Shown here piece after piece: positions 26,216 through 35,638 of a stretch of DNA of 64,000 bases; the first letter of the stretch is position 1, and the number at the start of each line of letters is the position of its first letter. Location of the stretch: NCBI GenBank assembly GCA_027082925.1, contig JALWTD010000016.1, forward strand, positions 62,001 to 126,000. The letters run 5' to 3'. The stretch is from Flavobacteriaceae bacterium (GTDB taxonomy: Bacteria; Bacteroidota; Bacteroidia; Flavobacteriales; Flavobacteriaceae). The notes under the pieces were generated by a model. The model had not been told where the DNA came from, searched no databases, and worked only from the letters and a program-made list of their open reading frames with translations. Made by a program: the position numbers and the translations under genes.

Positions 26216-26360
26216 AAAATTAAATGTTTTAGGTTACCTTAAGTTATTTTGAATTCAAAAATTGGAGTTTTTAAGTAGTGTTGAAATTGACCAATTATTT
26301 TAGCAAAAATGACTTTTAGGTAATTGTTAAAGTTATGTTAACACAAGAAACGTACCACAA

Positions 26361-26390
26361 AAAAAGCTCAACCTTTCGGTTGAGCTTTTT
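26361..26390 (-). terminator. Bidirectional-type terminator after TonB paralogue 3
   Basis: AAAAAGCTCAACC (26361-26373) and GGTTGAGCTTTTT (26378-26390) form a perfect 13-bp stem with a TTTC loop and T/A runs on both sides. It lies 21 bp after the stop codon of the TonB gene at 26412. Confidence 0.9.
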
Positions 26391-26411
26391 ACATATAATT
26401 ATGTTTTTTTA

Positions 26412-27131
26412 CTATTCTACTTTAAATGCGATTGGTAAACTATACTTAACTCCAACCGGGCGTCCTCTTTGTCGTCCAGGCTTCATTTTAGGTAATAGCT
26501 TAACAACTCTAATGGCTTCAGCTTGTAACCTTTTGTGAGGTGCTCTTGCCATTACATTGGTAATGTTTCCTGATTTATCAATTTTAAACATTACGTAAAT
26601 ACGTTTTACTCCAGGTGTTAATCCTAAATCTGATGCTAAATCTGAATTAAACTTTCTATTTACATGCTTTGTTATTTTTTCTTGTAAGCACGCTTTTAAT
26701 TGAGCTTTATTTCCTTTACATCCAGGATAAACCGGTACATCTTCAATAATAGCGAAAGGTACGTCTTCCATAACCTCTTCTTCTTCCTCAACCTCAACAA
26801 TCTCCTCAACTTCCACAGCATCATCTTCGTCAACTTCTGTAGATTCAATTACGGTTTCTTCAACTTCCTCTTCATCTTCAACAACTTCAATTTTATCTGG
26901 TGTTGGTGGTGGTGGTGTTTTTGGCTCAGGTGGTTTTACTTGTTCTATCTCAACGATTTGTTCATCTTCTTCCATGTTATAACTTGCAGGACCAAGATCG
27001 GCAATAACTCTATCGTATGTTTTTTTCTCAATTGCTAAGTAAACCACCAATAGTGCTAAAACCAAACCTAGCTGCATGAATAACTTGCTGTAATTCTCTA
27101 AGTTCGCTTTTGGATTTTTTTTGATTTCCAT
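26412..27131 (-). CDS. Energy transducer TonB (paralogue 3)
   Basis: A 239-residue TonB. One membrane helix (about 16-35) is followed by a proline block (KPPEPKTPPPPTPDK, about 66-80), a very acidic Val/Glu linker and the TonB domain (VPVYPGCKGNKAQLKACL; LLPKMKPGRQRGRP). It is the only one of the three with the proline stretch expected to span the periplasm. It lies 62 bp downstream of vanZ and ends in a strong terminator, so it may close the sprA-gcvH-vanZ unit, an order I recall from other Flavobacteriaceae. Confidence 0.92.
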   Translation of the reverse strand: MEIKKNPKANLENYSKLFMQLGLVLALLVVYLAIEKKTYDRVIADLGPASYNMEEDEQIVEIEQVKPPEPKTPPPPTPDKIEVVEDEEEVEETVIESTEVDEDDAVEVEEIVEVEEEEEVMEDVPFAIIEDVPVYPGCKGNKAQLKACLQEKITKHVNRKFNSDLASDLGLTPGVKRIYVMFKIDKSGNITNVMARAPHKRLQAEAIRVVKLLPKMKPGRQRGRPVGVKYSLPIAFKVE

Positions 27132-27193
27132 CTGTAAATGTTTTATAGTGCGCTAATTTAATAATTTTAATATCACTTATGCAAGTATATTTT

Positions 27194-27601
27194 TTAATTC
27201 ACCTGTTTTTTTTGTAAAACAAGGCTAAAAAATACAAATCCAACCGTAATTCCTACAAAATTGGCTAGTATATCAAAGGTATCTGCTTGCCTGTAATTTG
27301 TAAAGACTCCCTGCAAAACCTCAATTATTATGCCATAACCAACTATAGCAAGTAATAGCCAAATTTTTGACTTTTGTGTTTTTAGTTCAAACTTTAAGGC
27401 TAGCAACCAACTTATTGAAAGAATACCGTAGGCAACGGCATGGATAACTTTATCTGATAAAAGTTTTACAGGCTGTACCATCACGCCTTTTAAGGTAACC
27501 AAACTTCCTATACCTATTGCCAGCGTAATAAAAATTGCTATGGCGTAATATAATTTACGCTCCAATAAGGTTTTTATAATCTTCTGCCGAGAGTAACTCA
27601 T
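27194..27601 (-). CDS. VanZ family membrane protein
   Basis: A 135-residue protein with four hydrophobic segments and the VanZ-like pattern [18 protein letters not shown], then [33 protein letters not shown]. The conserved polar pairs in helices 2 and 3 are kept. The ATG at 27601 places its first 47 bp inside the end of gcvH; an internal TTG about 36 nt later would remove most of the overlap, so the exact start is uncertain. The function of these proteins outside teicoplanin resistance is unknown. Confidence 0.82.
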   Translation of the reverse strand: MSYSRQKIIKTLLERKLYYAIAIFITLAIGIGSLVTLKGVMVQPVKLLSDKVIHAVAYGILSISWLLALKFELKTQKSKIWLLLAIVGYGIIIEVLQGVFTNYRQADTFDILANFVGITVGFVFFSLVLQKKQVN

Positions 27602-27935
27602 TTATTTGCGATGTATCTGAAATTGTAATTTTAATCATCCATCCTTCACCATAAGGATCTGTATTTACTTTTTCAGGTTCATCTTCTAAAGCTTCGTTAA
27701 ATTCAATTACTTCTCCTGTTAAAGGCATAAATAAATCTGATACTGTTTTTACAGCTTCTACCGATCCGAAAACTTCATCTTTTTCTACAGTTTCGTCAAC
27801 AGTATCAACATCAACATAAACAATGTCGCCCAATTCACTTTGTGCAAAATGTGTGATACCTATGGTAGCTGTATTTCCTTCTATTTTAACCCATTCATGG
27901 TCTTTTGTGTATTTTAATTCTGCTGGAATACTCAT
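27555..27935 (-). CDS. gcvH: Glycine cleavage system H protein
   Basis: The lipoyl-carrying shuttle protein of the glycine cleavage complex, 126 residues. The fold signature [20 protein letters not shown] begins at residue 9, and the lipoylation lysine lies in [21 protein letters not shown]. The ending EDYKNLIGA is typical. It sits 23 bp after sprA and overlaps vanZ. The other glycine cleavage genes are not in the window. Confidence 0.96.
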   Translation of the reverse strand: MSIPAELKYTKDHEWVKIEGNTATIGITHFAQSELGDIVYVDVDTVDETVEKDEVFGSVEAVKTVSDLFMPLTGEVIEFNEALEDEPEKVNTDPYGEGWMIKITISDTSQINELLSAEDYKNLIGA

Positions 27936-27958
27936 TTTATATGTATTTAATAGTTATT

Positions 27959-30900
27959 TTAATTTCCAAAAACGTATCTAACACTTAACCCTGAACTAAC
28001 AGATTGTCTAGGGAAGGTTGTTGATATGGCATATCTAGAAGAACTTTGATCAAAGTAAAAAGAGGCCGTTAAATTCTTGTTAACTGCATAATCTGCAAAG
28101 AATTTTAACGATAATAAACGTTGTCCTCCTGTAACTTGATTGTTGTCTTCGTCAATGGCTCTAATAATGGTTTCGTTATCTCTAAGTGACAAATCTGCTC
28201 TAAGGTTTAAATCTCCTTTTAGTTTTGTTAATTTTCCTCCAAACCTAAATTTCATGGCTAAATCTTTAATTCTATAACCTAAGCCTACTACATATTCAAT
28301 GCCTTTTATTTGGGTAATGGTATTGTTATTAAAACCTAAAGTAAGTGATCTGTCTTTATTAATTTTTCCTGAAAACGAAATAAAGTTTTTCATTTTCATA
28401 TCTACCTTAATTAAAGGTGAAAACTCTTCTATCAAATTTACATTTGTAAATAGTGTTTTACTAAAATAATTCCCTGCAATATCTGTCTCTAAATACGGAC
28501 TGTTTGCGTTGTAATCTAAATTATTTGTATAACTGGTTATAGAATACATAGAGTTATAGCTATGAGATATTGAAAAACTTCTGAAACGTTTTTTAAACCA
28601 TTTCATTTTCATAAATCCTTTGTACGTTATTTTCCAGCCTGGTATTGGCATATCTCTAAACGCTGTTAGCTTAATGGTGTTGGCATCTTTTCCTGAATAC
28701 GCTGCTAAAAATGCAGGTAGCATTACTTGTTGGCTGGTTTCTCCAAAGCCACTTATTGGCTGACCGGTACTGGTAGCTAATCTTTGAGCAATAATGGCTC
28801 TATTGTTTTTAAACTCTTCAAAGTTAGCTTCGCTATTATTAAACGTTGAGTTAAGCATGTTGTAGCTAATACTAAAATTACCAAAAATAGTTTCAGGAGA
28901 ATCTGTATTTAACACTCCATTTACTACATCGAGTTGTTGCGATGCATTTCTAGTGAATGTTTTATTTCCTCTAAACTCAATATCAAAATTTCTAAATGGT
29001 TGTACCGTTACAGAATAATCAAATTTATTTAGGTGTGTTTGGCTATATGTTCTGTTGTAATACGGATCATTAATATCTCTAGACAACAACCATCCATTTT
29101 CTATTGCACGTTGTCTAATATCTATTTGACTTCCGAAAACAAATCCGAAAGTTGGCGCTAAACTTCCACTGTAATTATCTCTTCCTAAAAATCCTATTTC
29201 AGGTAAATACCCCGGAAGATATGTTCCGTTATTTTCAGAATAATTTATTCGTGCCTTTTTTACCGAAGTTAAAACATTGTAAAAAGCCTTTCCTATTTTA
29301 CCTCCCGTTGTTTTAGGTTTTTTAGTTTTAGCGGCTACGCCTTGTGTAGCTTTTGTTCTTGAAGAAGGTGCTTTTGTTCTTGAAGAAGCACTTTTTTTCT
29401 TAAAGAGCTTATCTACTCCAATAGTTTTATAAAACTTTTTAAAATCTAAGTCTACTCCTAAATCGTGTGTATTTGCATTTTGAATTACATTTCCAATTCT
29501 ATCTACATACGATTGTGAAGATGCTTGCCAATCAAAATCGGCGGTATATGTATAATCTGCTTTAACAAAAGCTAAAAATGGCAGTTTATTAAGTGGCAAT
29601 TTATATGTTCCATTTAACGTTTGATGGTAATGATCGGGTCTACCAATAGTAAAAAAGTTATCAAATAATTTTATATCGTCAGACGCTGTAAAATCATCGT
29701 ATATATAATTATTGGTAGCCCTAAAATTAAGCTGTAAAGACTTGGTTAAATTATAACCTATAGTGTAATCCCAATCAAACATAAAACGTCGTTGTTTTAG
29801 TGTTGGCAATTGAGGTAGTCCTTCAATTAAACTTCTAGACAACTGCTCATTGTATCTTCTAATAATATTAGAGTTTACCGAAATTGTTGTAGGCAACAGG
29901 TTTACATTAAAATCTTTGATAAATTTTAAATACCTGCTGTTAAATGCTTTCCAATTTTTAAATGGCTCTAAGCTCTTTTCTTCAAAAGTAAAGTTATAGT
30001 TTGCCGAAGCTCTTACATTTTGATCTATAAACCGTTCTACATTATAATCTTTGTGATATGTTTCGTTGTAGGCATACGAAACAGATAAGTTTTCAACGTT
30101 GTAAAATCGTTGTTTTTTCTCAGACTCCGGATTGTATTCTTTTCTAACATTAATTAAACTAATGCTTCTTCGTTTTGTATAATCTCTGGCTTTACTACTA
30201 TTCGGGTTTATATTTTGTGCATCTTCAAATAATACATCTTGATATTGAGGATCGTATTTAGGGTCTTTAAATTCTTCAGAAATACTGTAGTTTAACGGCA
30301 ATTGAATTCCCCATTTTTTAGGTAACAACTGCCCTACATTTATATTGGTTACCAAATCGTATAATTTGGTATCTTCTTGGCTTCGTTCATTTACTCGCTG
30401 CTCTATACTTCCAAATCCTTTGGTTTCCATTCTACCTGTTACCGAAACATCGGCAAAATCGGCAAAATTTGCATCGGCGCTAACAACAGCTGCCCATCCA
30501 CCGTCATTATCAAATTCAGATACACGCATTTCATTAAACCAAATTTCGGCACTTTGGTTGTTTGCTGAAATATTTTTTACGCCTAACATAATGGTTTTGA
30601 TATTTGCTAAGTTAGGATTTCCTTTTACTCGTATTTCATAACCTTGCAAGCCTTCAATTGGCGATGGTGTACCTTCAGCAGGATACACAATATTTGGAGC
30701 AACACCGTCTTCAAAACGCAATAATTTTAATTTCCCTAAATACTCTAACAATACATCTAGGTTGTTTTCTTCAGGCCATATTTCTAATGGTGAGGTAACA
30801 CCATAATCGGAAATAGTAAGTGTTTTTTCTAATTGGTAGTAGTTGTCATTTAAGTCGCTTCCAATTCTAACAATGGCTTTTAGCTCGTTGTTTTGAACTT

Positions 30901-33900
30901 GAGATTGTGTTTGAATACCTTCTGCGTGTAAAAATAATTTCAAATGTTTATACATTCTTAAATCTACACTTACATTTTTAAATATAGCTCTTGTTTTATT
31001 AGGCTCTAGATTTGTAACTCTTAAAGATAATGATTGTTCATTCTGTTTCTGAAGCGTGGTACTTCCTCTTAACACTTCTCTTTCAATTCCCGGAGGAAGC
31101 ACGTAAGGAATAGGATTTCTACTTTCGTTTTGTTCTATATTTACTACACCTACTTCAAAGTTTTGTAGTTCTGAATTTGTTAAGTCTTGTGCAGGTACTA
31201 TATTTTCATCTAATGTTTTTGTATAGCGTCTCCATTCACCTCTTACCAGTTGTAATTCTCCAAAACGCAAAACAATAGGCATTTTAAATTTCGTTAAGAA
31301 GATTCGCATAAAACGAATTGAATTATAACCTGTAATATCATTTATAACCTCATCAGGGTTACTTACCTGAATTCTAAATTGAAGCCATCTAAAATCTTTT
31401 TGGCTTCCGTCTTCCAATTCAACGGTTACTATCTTTTCGTCTACAATATGGTTTTGACCTACAACCAAATCGCTTTTGTTTAACGACACTTTATACTGAT
31501 AATAACTTTCAACAGCATTCATTGTTTGGTCTTTGTTAATATCCTCAACATCCGGATATGTTGTTGCCGAAGTAGGATAGCTTTCTGTTGATATATTATT
31601 GGTAGGAGAGTTTCCTTGTGTATTGTTGAATTTTTTATATCGGGTTAAAATAGATGCATTGTTGGCATCGTACTCTGAACTTCTAAAATACATGTAGTTG
31701 TCATTCGCCGGATCAGGTCCAAAATTTGTCCCAAAAAGTTGAACTTCTTCATCATCATTTAAACCGTCTAATCCAATATCTTGACTTAGGCGTTCTCCAT
31801 CATTATCGCTAAATGCATAGAGCAATGATTGGTTGGTTGGTATTTTCCCCCAAATAGTAGGAGCCGTGTTGTTTGTGCTTAACGGACTTTCAGGCAATCC
31901 GTTTTCGTACATTTTTCGTCCATCTTTTAAAATATCCTCAGAGATATTCCCTAAGTTAAAATACAATTCTCCAACTTGATTTGCAGGATCTGTCGGATTT
32001 ACTCCAACCGGTAAACCTTCTTCATTTGTTATTGAATAATGGTCGTACGGATCCATTAACCAAAACTGAATGTATTCTACATTTGATTGCTCAAAGTTAG
32101 TTGTTGTTAAAGCTCTTGTAATTCCGCCCCATCTCTCTTCCGGATTGGTGAATTTTCCATCGGGACCTACATTGCTTGTATCGTAGTTGTAACTTCCTCT
32201 TTCGTTTGGAAAATATGCCAAATCCAATGTTCTTACAATGGTAGATTGTGTTAAATCTAAGTCTTGTTCCGGAAATAATTCTTCGTATCTAATTCGTCTT
32301 ACTTCTGCTCTAGAAAGCTCGGCATTATCTATGTTACTTGGTTTTGTTGAGGAACTTCCATAAAAAAGAGGATCTATAGAATACCAAGCCAACCTAGCTC
32401 TCTTGTAACCATAAGATAAATCTGTAGCATTTCCTCCCAGATCAAATTGAGTTTGGTATTGTGGTGTACTTGCCATATACCACTGTTGTACCGTTTTAAT
32501 TTCTAACGGAATTTGTGACCCTTCAAAATCGTCAACATAAGATGTTGCTTCTCCGTTTAATTCAATTCTTTTTGGAGAACCCGGAATTAAGTATGCAAAA
32601 TCTCCTCTTATTGAAAAGTTTGATGCTACATCGGTATCAATATTTGGTAATTTGTTTACCCATTTTGTAAGTTTTGGCACCTCTGTTCCATAGCTTGCGT
32701 TTAGCCCAAAAATAGTATTGTTTATAGGTTCTTGCCCAAATAGTGCTTTTTGAGTAATTGGCTTCTCGCTTAAATTTAAAAAGGTAGCTCCTGCAATAAA
32801 TTTATCAGAAAATTTATGTTCAATATCCAGTCCTAAAAAGCGTTTTGTTTGCAAACTAAAAGTTGCATTATTTTCAACAGACACTTGAATTGGAGCATTA
32901 GATGCTTGTAAGCTAGGGTTTACAATTTGAACCCTTCCCATTTGATAATCTACCACATAATCAACACCTTCTACCAGTTCTCTTCCTCCGGTAGTAACTC
33001 TTACCGAACCTTGAGGAACATTAAAAGCACCTAAAGGAATACCGTTTTCTCCTTCAGACTTATGATATCCTTTAATTAAGTATTTATCTTTTTGTTGATA
33101 GTTGTTTTTTGCTTCAGACTGTGTGATTTCATAAAGTTCGTTAAAAATATATGTCGCATCGGAAGGATCTGTTAATTTGGATTGAAGTGTACTTCCAAAA
33201 GGTTCAACCGTAGGAAATATAATATATCCTTTTTCTGAATCTACCGTAGCTCCTTCAACATAATCAAAATATCCATCTCCTTCGGGAAGGTATGCTAGGT
33301 TTTGATCTAATTTATCGAGATCTAATAAGTTTAACAATGTTTTATCTGCTATCCCGGCAGTTTGAGCATTCTGTAGCATATTTATAGAAACTCCGGTAGC
33401 ATCATCGGCATATAACAACTCTAATCTAAAACCTTCCGGTTGCATTCTGTAAGCTTGTAGTGAATACACATTCTTCATCATCAAATCCCACATAGGTATT
33501 TGGGTGCTAATAATTTCACTACGAAGTAATTTTACCACAATATTATTTGGAGCTACAATACCGTCGCTGGTAAATTCTCCTACTCTGTAAACTTGAGAAT
33601 CTCCACTTATTGTGTATTCAAAAGCAACGGCTAATACGTCTGAGTCTGCCAATCTTCTGTTTAAAGATATAAACCCTAATTGAGGATGTAATTTATACTC
33701 ATCAGGGCGCAATTTTATAGCGTTTTCTAAAACCGAATAGTCTCGCCCTTGTTGCATTAAAAACGGAGCCAATCCACTACCTACAGTAGCAATATCTCTA
33801 ACCGGGTTATTAAGTGTTAATATGGTTGAAATATCATTTGCTTCGTTTGATGGCAGCAAAACTCCCGGTACAGGTGTTACGTTTGCAGGTCCAATGTTTG

Positions 33901-35014
33901 TAGGGTCGCCTTCTCCTAAATCTGCCAGTGCTACAATGTTTCTAACATCTGTTGTTGAAGCATTTCTATTGGTTACCCAAACTTCAATTCTTGTAATGTT
34001 AATTGGACTGTTTATTAATGGGTAGTTTAGTAAAGCGTTGTTATAATTATCTCTAAAGTATTGTGATAGGAAAAAGTGTCTGTTTTCATCATAATCTGTG
34101 GTGTGAAGTTCAAATTCTTGTATGGTAGAACCTCCTTGAGCAGACACCGATCTTGTTTGTGATTTTTGTTCGGCAAAAACACCTGTTACAGTTGTTTTTC
34201 CAAATTGCAATTGTGTTTTAACTCCAAACAAACTTTGCGCTCCGGAAATTAATGAGTTTTTTAATGGCATACTCACATTTCCCACTTCTACTTTCTGAAG
34301 AATATCGTCTTCTGTTGGCGTATATTCTAATTTAATCTGATTTTGGAAATTAAATGTAGACTGTGTATCGTATTGCGCACCTACTTTTAACCTTGTTCCA
34401 ACTTTCGCAGAAATACTTGCGCTTATCTCTTGATTAAAATCGAATGTAAAACTACTTCGGTTACGCTCACTTAATTGCGGATTGTCTACTTTTTGGTAAA
34501 GTATTCCCATTTTTATGAGTACCGATCCTTGCGGATTCACCTCTATAGTGTTTCCTCCAAAAACAGATTGAAAAAAGTCGGAATTAACGTAATAGGTGGG
34601 TAGCAGATTTTTTTGAGCTTCTGCACTTCCCTTCTTTTTACTGTTGGTTGCACTAATTTTTGTTTTAAAATACTCAAGCATGTCTTTTTTAAGCCTGTAT
34701 TGCTTGTATTCTTCTTGAGTCATAAAAATAGGTCGTTTTACATAGTAATCTCCTATTTTTTCAATAATCATATACTTCCCCAGTGTTGTGTCGTAAATAA
34801 TTTCTGTAGTTGATGGGTCGGCTAGATAAAGGCTTCCGGTTTGAGTATTTTTAAACGGATATTTTAACTTAAGAGTATCAGCAGCAACCGTATTTATAGT
34901 GTCGGTAGCACTTGTTGAAGGCGGTGTTGTTTGTGCTGTTATAGCAGCCGTAAATAACAACAACAATGAAAAAAATAAAATAGGTGTTTTAAATATTGTA
35001 TATCTCTTCTTCAA
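27959..35014 (-). CDS. sprA: SprA/Sov, outer-membrane pore of the type IX secretion system
   Basis: A 2351-residue protein, the size of SprA (Flavobacterium) and Sov (Porphyromonas), which form a very large single-chain beta-barrel through which T9SS cargo crosses the outer membrane and which is needed for gliding. A signal peptide (about 1-27) is followed by long alternating beta strands; blocks near residue 200 (FDFNQEISASISAKVGTRL) and the terminal GLSVRYVFGN fit the family. Its first codon lies 4 bp after ruvA, suggesting a ruvA-sprA-gcvH-vanZ transcription unit. Its presence explains the T9SS cargo protein at 16393-16869. Confidence 0.96.
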   Translation of the reverse strand: MKKRYTIFKTPILFFSLLLLFTAAITAQTTPPSTSATDTINTVAADTLKLKYPFKNTQTGSLYLADPSTTEIIYDTTLGKYMIIEKIGDYYVKRPIFMTQEEYKQYRLKKDMLEYFKTKISATNSKKKGSAEAQKNLLPTYYVNSDFFQSVFGGNTIEVNPQGSVLIKMGILYQKVDNPQLSERNRSSFTFDFNQEISASISAKVGTRLKVGAQYDTQSTFNFQNQIKLEYTPTEDDILQKVEVGNVSMPLKNSLISGAQSLFGVKTQLQFGKTTVTGVFAEQKSQTRSVSAQGGSTIQEFELHTTDYDENRHFFLSQYFRDNYNNALLNYPLINSPINITRIEVWVTNRNASTTDVRNIVALADLGEGDPTNIGPANVTPVPGVLLPSNEANDISTILTLNNPVRDIATVGSGLAPFLMQQGRDYSVLENAIKLRPDEYKLHPQLGFISLNRRLADSDVLAVAFEYTISGDSQVYRVGEFTSDGIVAPNNIVVKLLRSEIISTQIPMWDLMMKNVYSLQAYRMQPEGFRLELLYADDATGVSINMLQNAQTAGIADKTLLNLLDLDKLDQNLAYLPEGDGYFDYVEGATVDSEKGYIIFPTVEPFGSTLQSKLTDPSDATYIFNELYEITQSEAKNNYQQKDKYLIKGYHKSEGENGIPLGAFNVPQGSVRVTTGGRELVEGVDYVVDYQMGRVQIVNPSLQASNAPIQVSVENNATFSLQTKRFLGLDIEHKFSDKFIAGATFLNLSEKPITQKALFGQEPINNTIFGLNASYGTEVPKLTKWVNKLPNIDTDVASNFSIRGDFAYLIPGSPKRIELNGEATSYVDDFEGSQIPLEIKTVQQWYMASTPQYQTQFDLGGNATDLSYGYKRARLAWYSIDPLFYGSSSTKPSNIDNAELSRAEVRRIRYEELFPEQDLDLTQSTIVRTLDLAYFPNERGSYNYDTSNVGPDGKFTNPEERWGGITRALTTTNFEQSNVEYIQFWLMDPYDHYSITNEEGLPVGVNPTDPANQVGELYFNLGNISEDILKDGRKMYENGLPESPLSTNNTAPTIWGKIPTNQSLLYAFSDNDGERLSQDIGLDGLNDDEEVQLFGTNFGPDPANDNYMYFRSSEYDANNASILTRYKKFNNTQGNSPTNNISTESYPTSATTYPDVEDINKDQTMNAVESYYQYKVSLNKSDLVVGQNHIVDEKIVTVELEDGSQKDFRWLQFRIQVSNPDEVINDITGYNSIRFMRIFLTKFKMPIVLRFGELQLVRGEWRRYTKTLDENIVPAQDLTNSELQNFEVGVVNIEQNESRNPIPYVLPPGIEREVLRGSTTLQKQNEQSLSLRVTNLEPNKTRAIFKNVSVDLRMYKHLKLFLHAEGIQTQSQVQNNELKAIVRIGSDLNDNYYQLEKTLTISDYGVTSPLEIWPEENNLDVLLEYLGKLKLLRFEDGVAPNIVYPAEGTPSPIEGLQGYEIRVKGNPNLANIKTIMLGVKNISANNQSAEIWFNEMRVSEFDNDGGWAAVVSADANFADFADVSVTGRMETKGFGSIEQRVNERSQEDTKLYDLVTNINVGQLLPKKWGIQLPLNYSISEEFKDPKYDPQYQDVLFEDAQNINPNSSKARDYTKRRSISLINVRKEYNPESEKKQRFYNVENLSVSYAYNETYHKDYNVERFIDQNVRASANYNFTFEEKSLEPFKNWKAFNSRYLKFIKDFNVNLLPTTISVNSNIIRRYNEQLSRSLIEGLPQLPTLKQRRFMFDWDYTIGYNLTKSLQLNFRATNNYIYDDFTASDDIKLFDNFFTIGRPDHYHQTLNGTYKLPLNKLPFLAFVKADYTYTADFDWQASSQSYVDRIGNVIQNANTHDLGVDLDFKKFYKTIGVDKLFKKKSASSRTKAPSSRTKATQGVAAKTKKPKTTGGKIGKAFYNVLTSVKKARINYSENNGTYLPGYLPEIGFLGRDNYSGSLAPTFGFVFGSQIDIRQRAIENGWLLSRDINDPYYNRTYSQTHLNKFDYSVTVQPFRNFDIEFRGNKTFTRNASQQLDVVNGVLNTDSPETIFGNFSISYNMLNSTFNNSEANFEEFKNNRAIIAQRLATSTGQPISGFGETSQQVMLPAFLAAYSGKDANTIKLTAFRDMPIPGWKITYKGFMKMKWFKKRFRSFSISHSYNSMYSITSYTNNLDYNANSPYLETDIAGNYFSKTLFTNVNLIEEFSPLIKVDMKMKNFISFSGKINKDRSLTLGFNNNTITQIKGIEYVVGLGYRIKDLAMKFRFGGKLTKLKGDLNLRADLSLRDNETIIRAIDEDNNQVTGGQRLLSLKFFADYAVNKNLTASFYFDQSSSRYAISTTFPRQSVSSGLSVRYVFGN

Positions 35015-35018
35015 ACCT

Positions 35019-35600
35019 TTATAAATTTTTTAACGCTTTTTTTATTAAAACCGCTACGCTTAACGTTGCGTCTTCTAATAAAATTTTATCCAACACTTTC
35101 TCTGAGTGTTTTTTAGTAAACCCTAATACTTCTAAAGCAGATAACGCTTCATTTTTATTCGTATTGCTTTGTTTTAGAGAAACCTCGTCAATTGTATATA
35201 TTTTTGAAATTTTACCTTTCAAGTCAATTAAAACGCGTTGTGCCGTCTTAGCACCTATTCCTTTTACAGATTGAATTAAGCTGACATTTTCCGATACAAT
35301 TGCACGTTGAATTTCATCTGTAGTCATAGAAGATAACATTGTACGTGCAATACTTGGCCCTACTCCTGAAACAGAAATGAGCAATCTAAATATTTCACGT
35401 TCAATTTTGCTTGCAAATCCAAATAAGGTATGAGAATCTTCTCTAACTAAAAGATGTGTGTATAACAAAACAGACTCACTATCAGATAATTGAGAAAAGG
35501 TGTTTAATGAAATGTTTAGCCAATAGCCTACACCATTGGTTTCTACAACTACATATGTGGGGTTTTTCTCAACCAATTTACCTCTTATATGAGTAATCAT
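35019..35600 (-). CDS. ruvA: Holliday junction branch-migration protein RuvA
   Basis: RuvA binds four-way junctions and loads the RuvB helicase. The N-terminal OB domain (MITHIRGKLVEKNPTYVVVE), two helix-hairpin-helix motifs (LISVSGVGPSIARTML and SVKGIGAKTAQRVLIDLKGK) and the C-terminal UBA-like domain (NEALSALEVLGFTKKHSEKV) are all present. The ATG at 35600 is chosen over 35615 because family members begin with M-I. It follows maeB by about 40 bp. Confidence 0.96.
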   Translation of the reverse strand: MITHIRGKLVEKNPTYVVVETNGVGYWLNISLNTFSQLSDSESVLLYTHLLVREDSHTLFGFASKIEREIFRLLISVSGVGPSIARTMLSSMTTDEIQRAIVSENVSLIQSVKGIGAKTAQRVLIDLKGKISKIYTIDEVSLKQSNTNKNEALSALEVLGFTKKHSEKVLDKILLEDATLSVAVLIKKALKNL

Positions 35601-35622
35601 ATCGTCACTTTTCAATTGACTC

Positions 35623-35630
35623 CAAATGTA
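35623..35630 (-). promoter_or_regulatory. Candidate -7 box (TACATTTG) for ruvA-sprA
   Basis: TACATTTG on the minus strand matches TAnnTTTG and lies between the maeB stop and the ruvA start. No TTG at -33 was found, so it may be weak or chance. Confidence 0.3.
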
Positions 35631-35638
35631 ATAAAATA

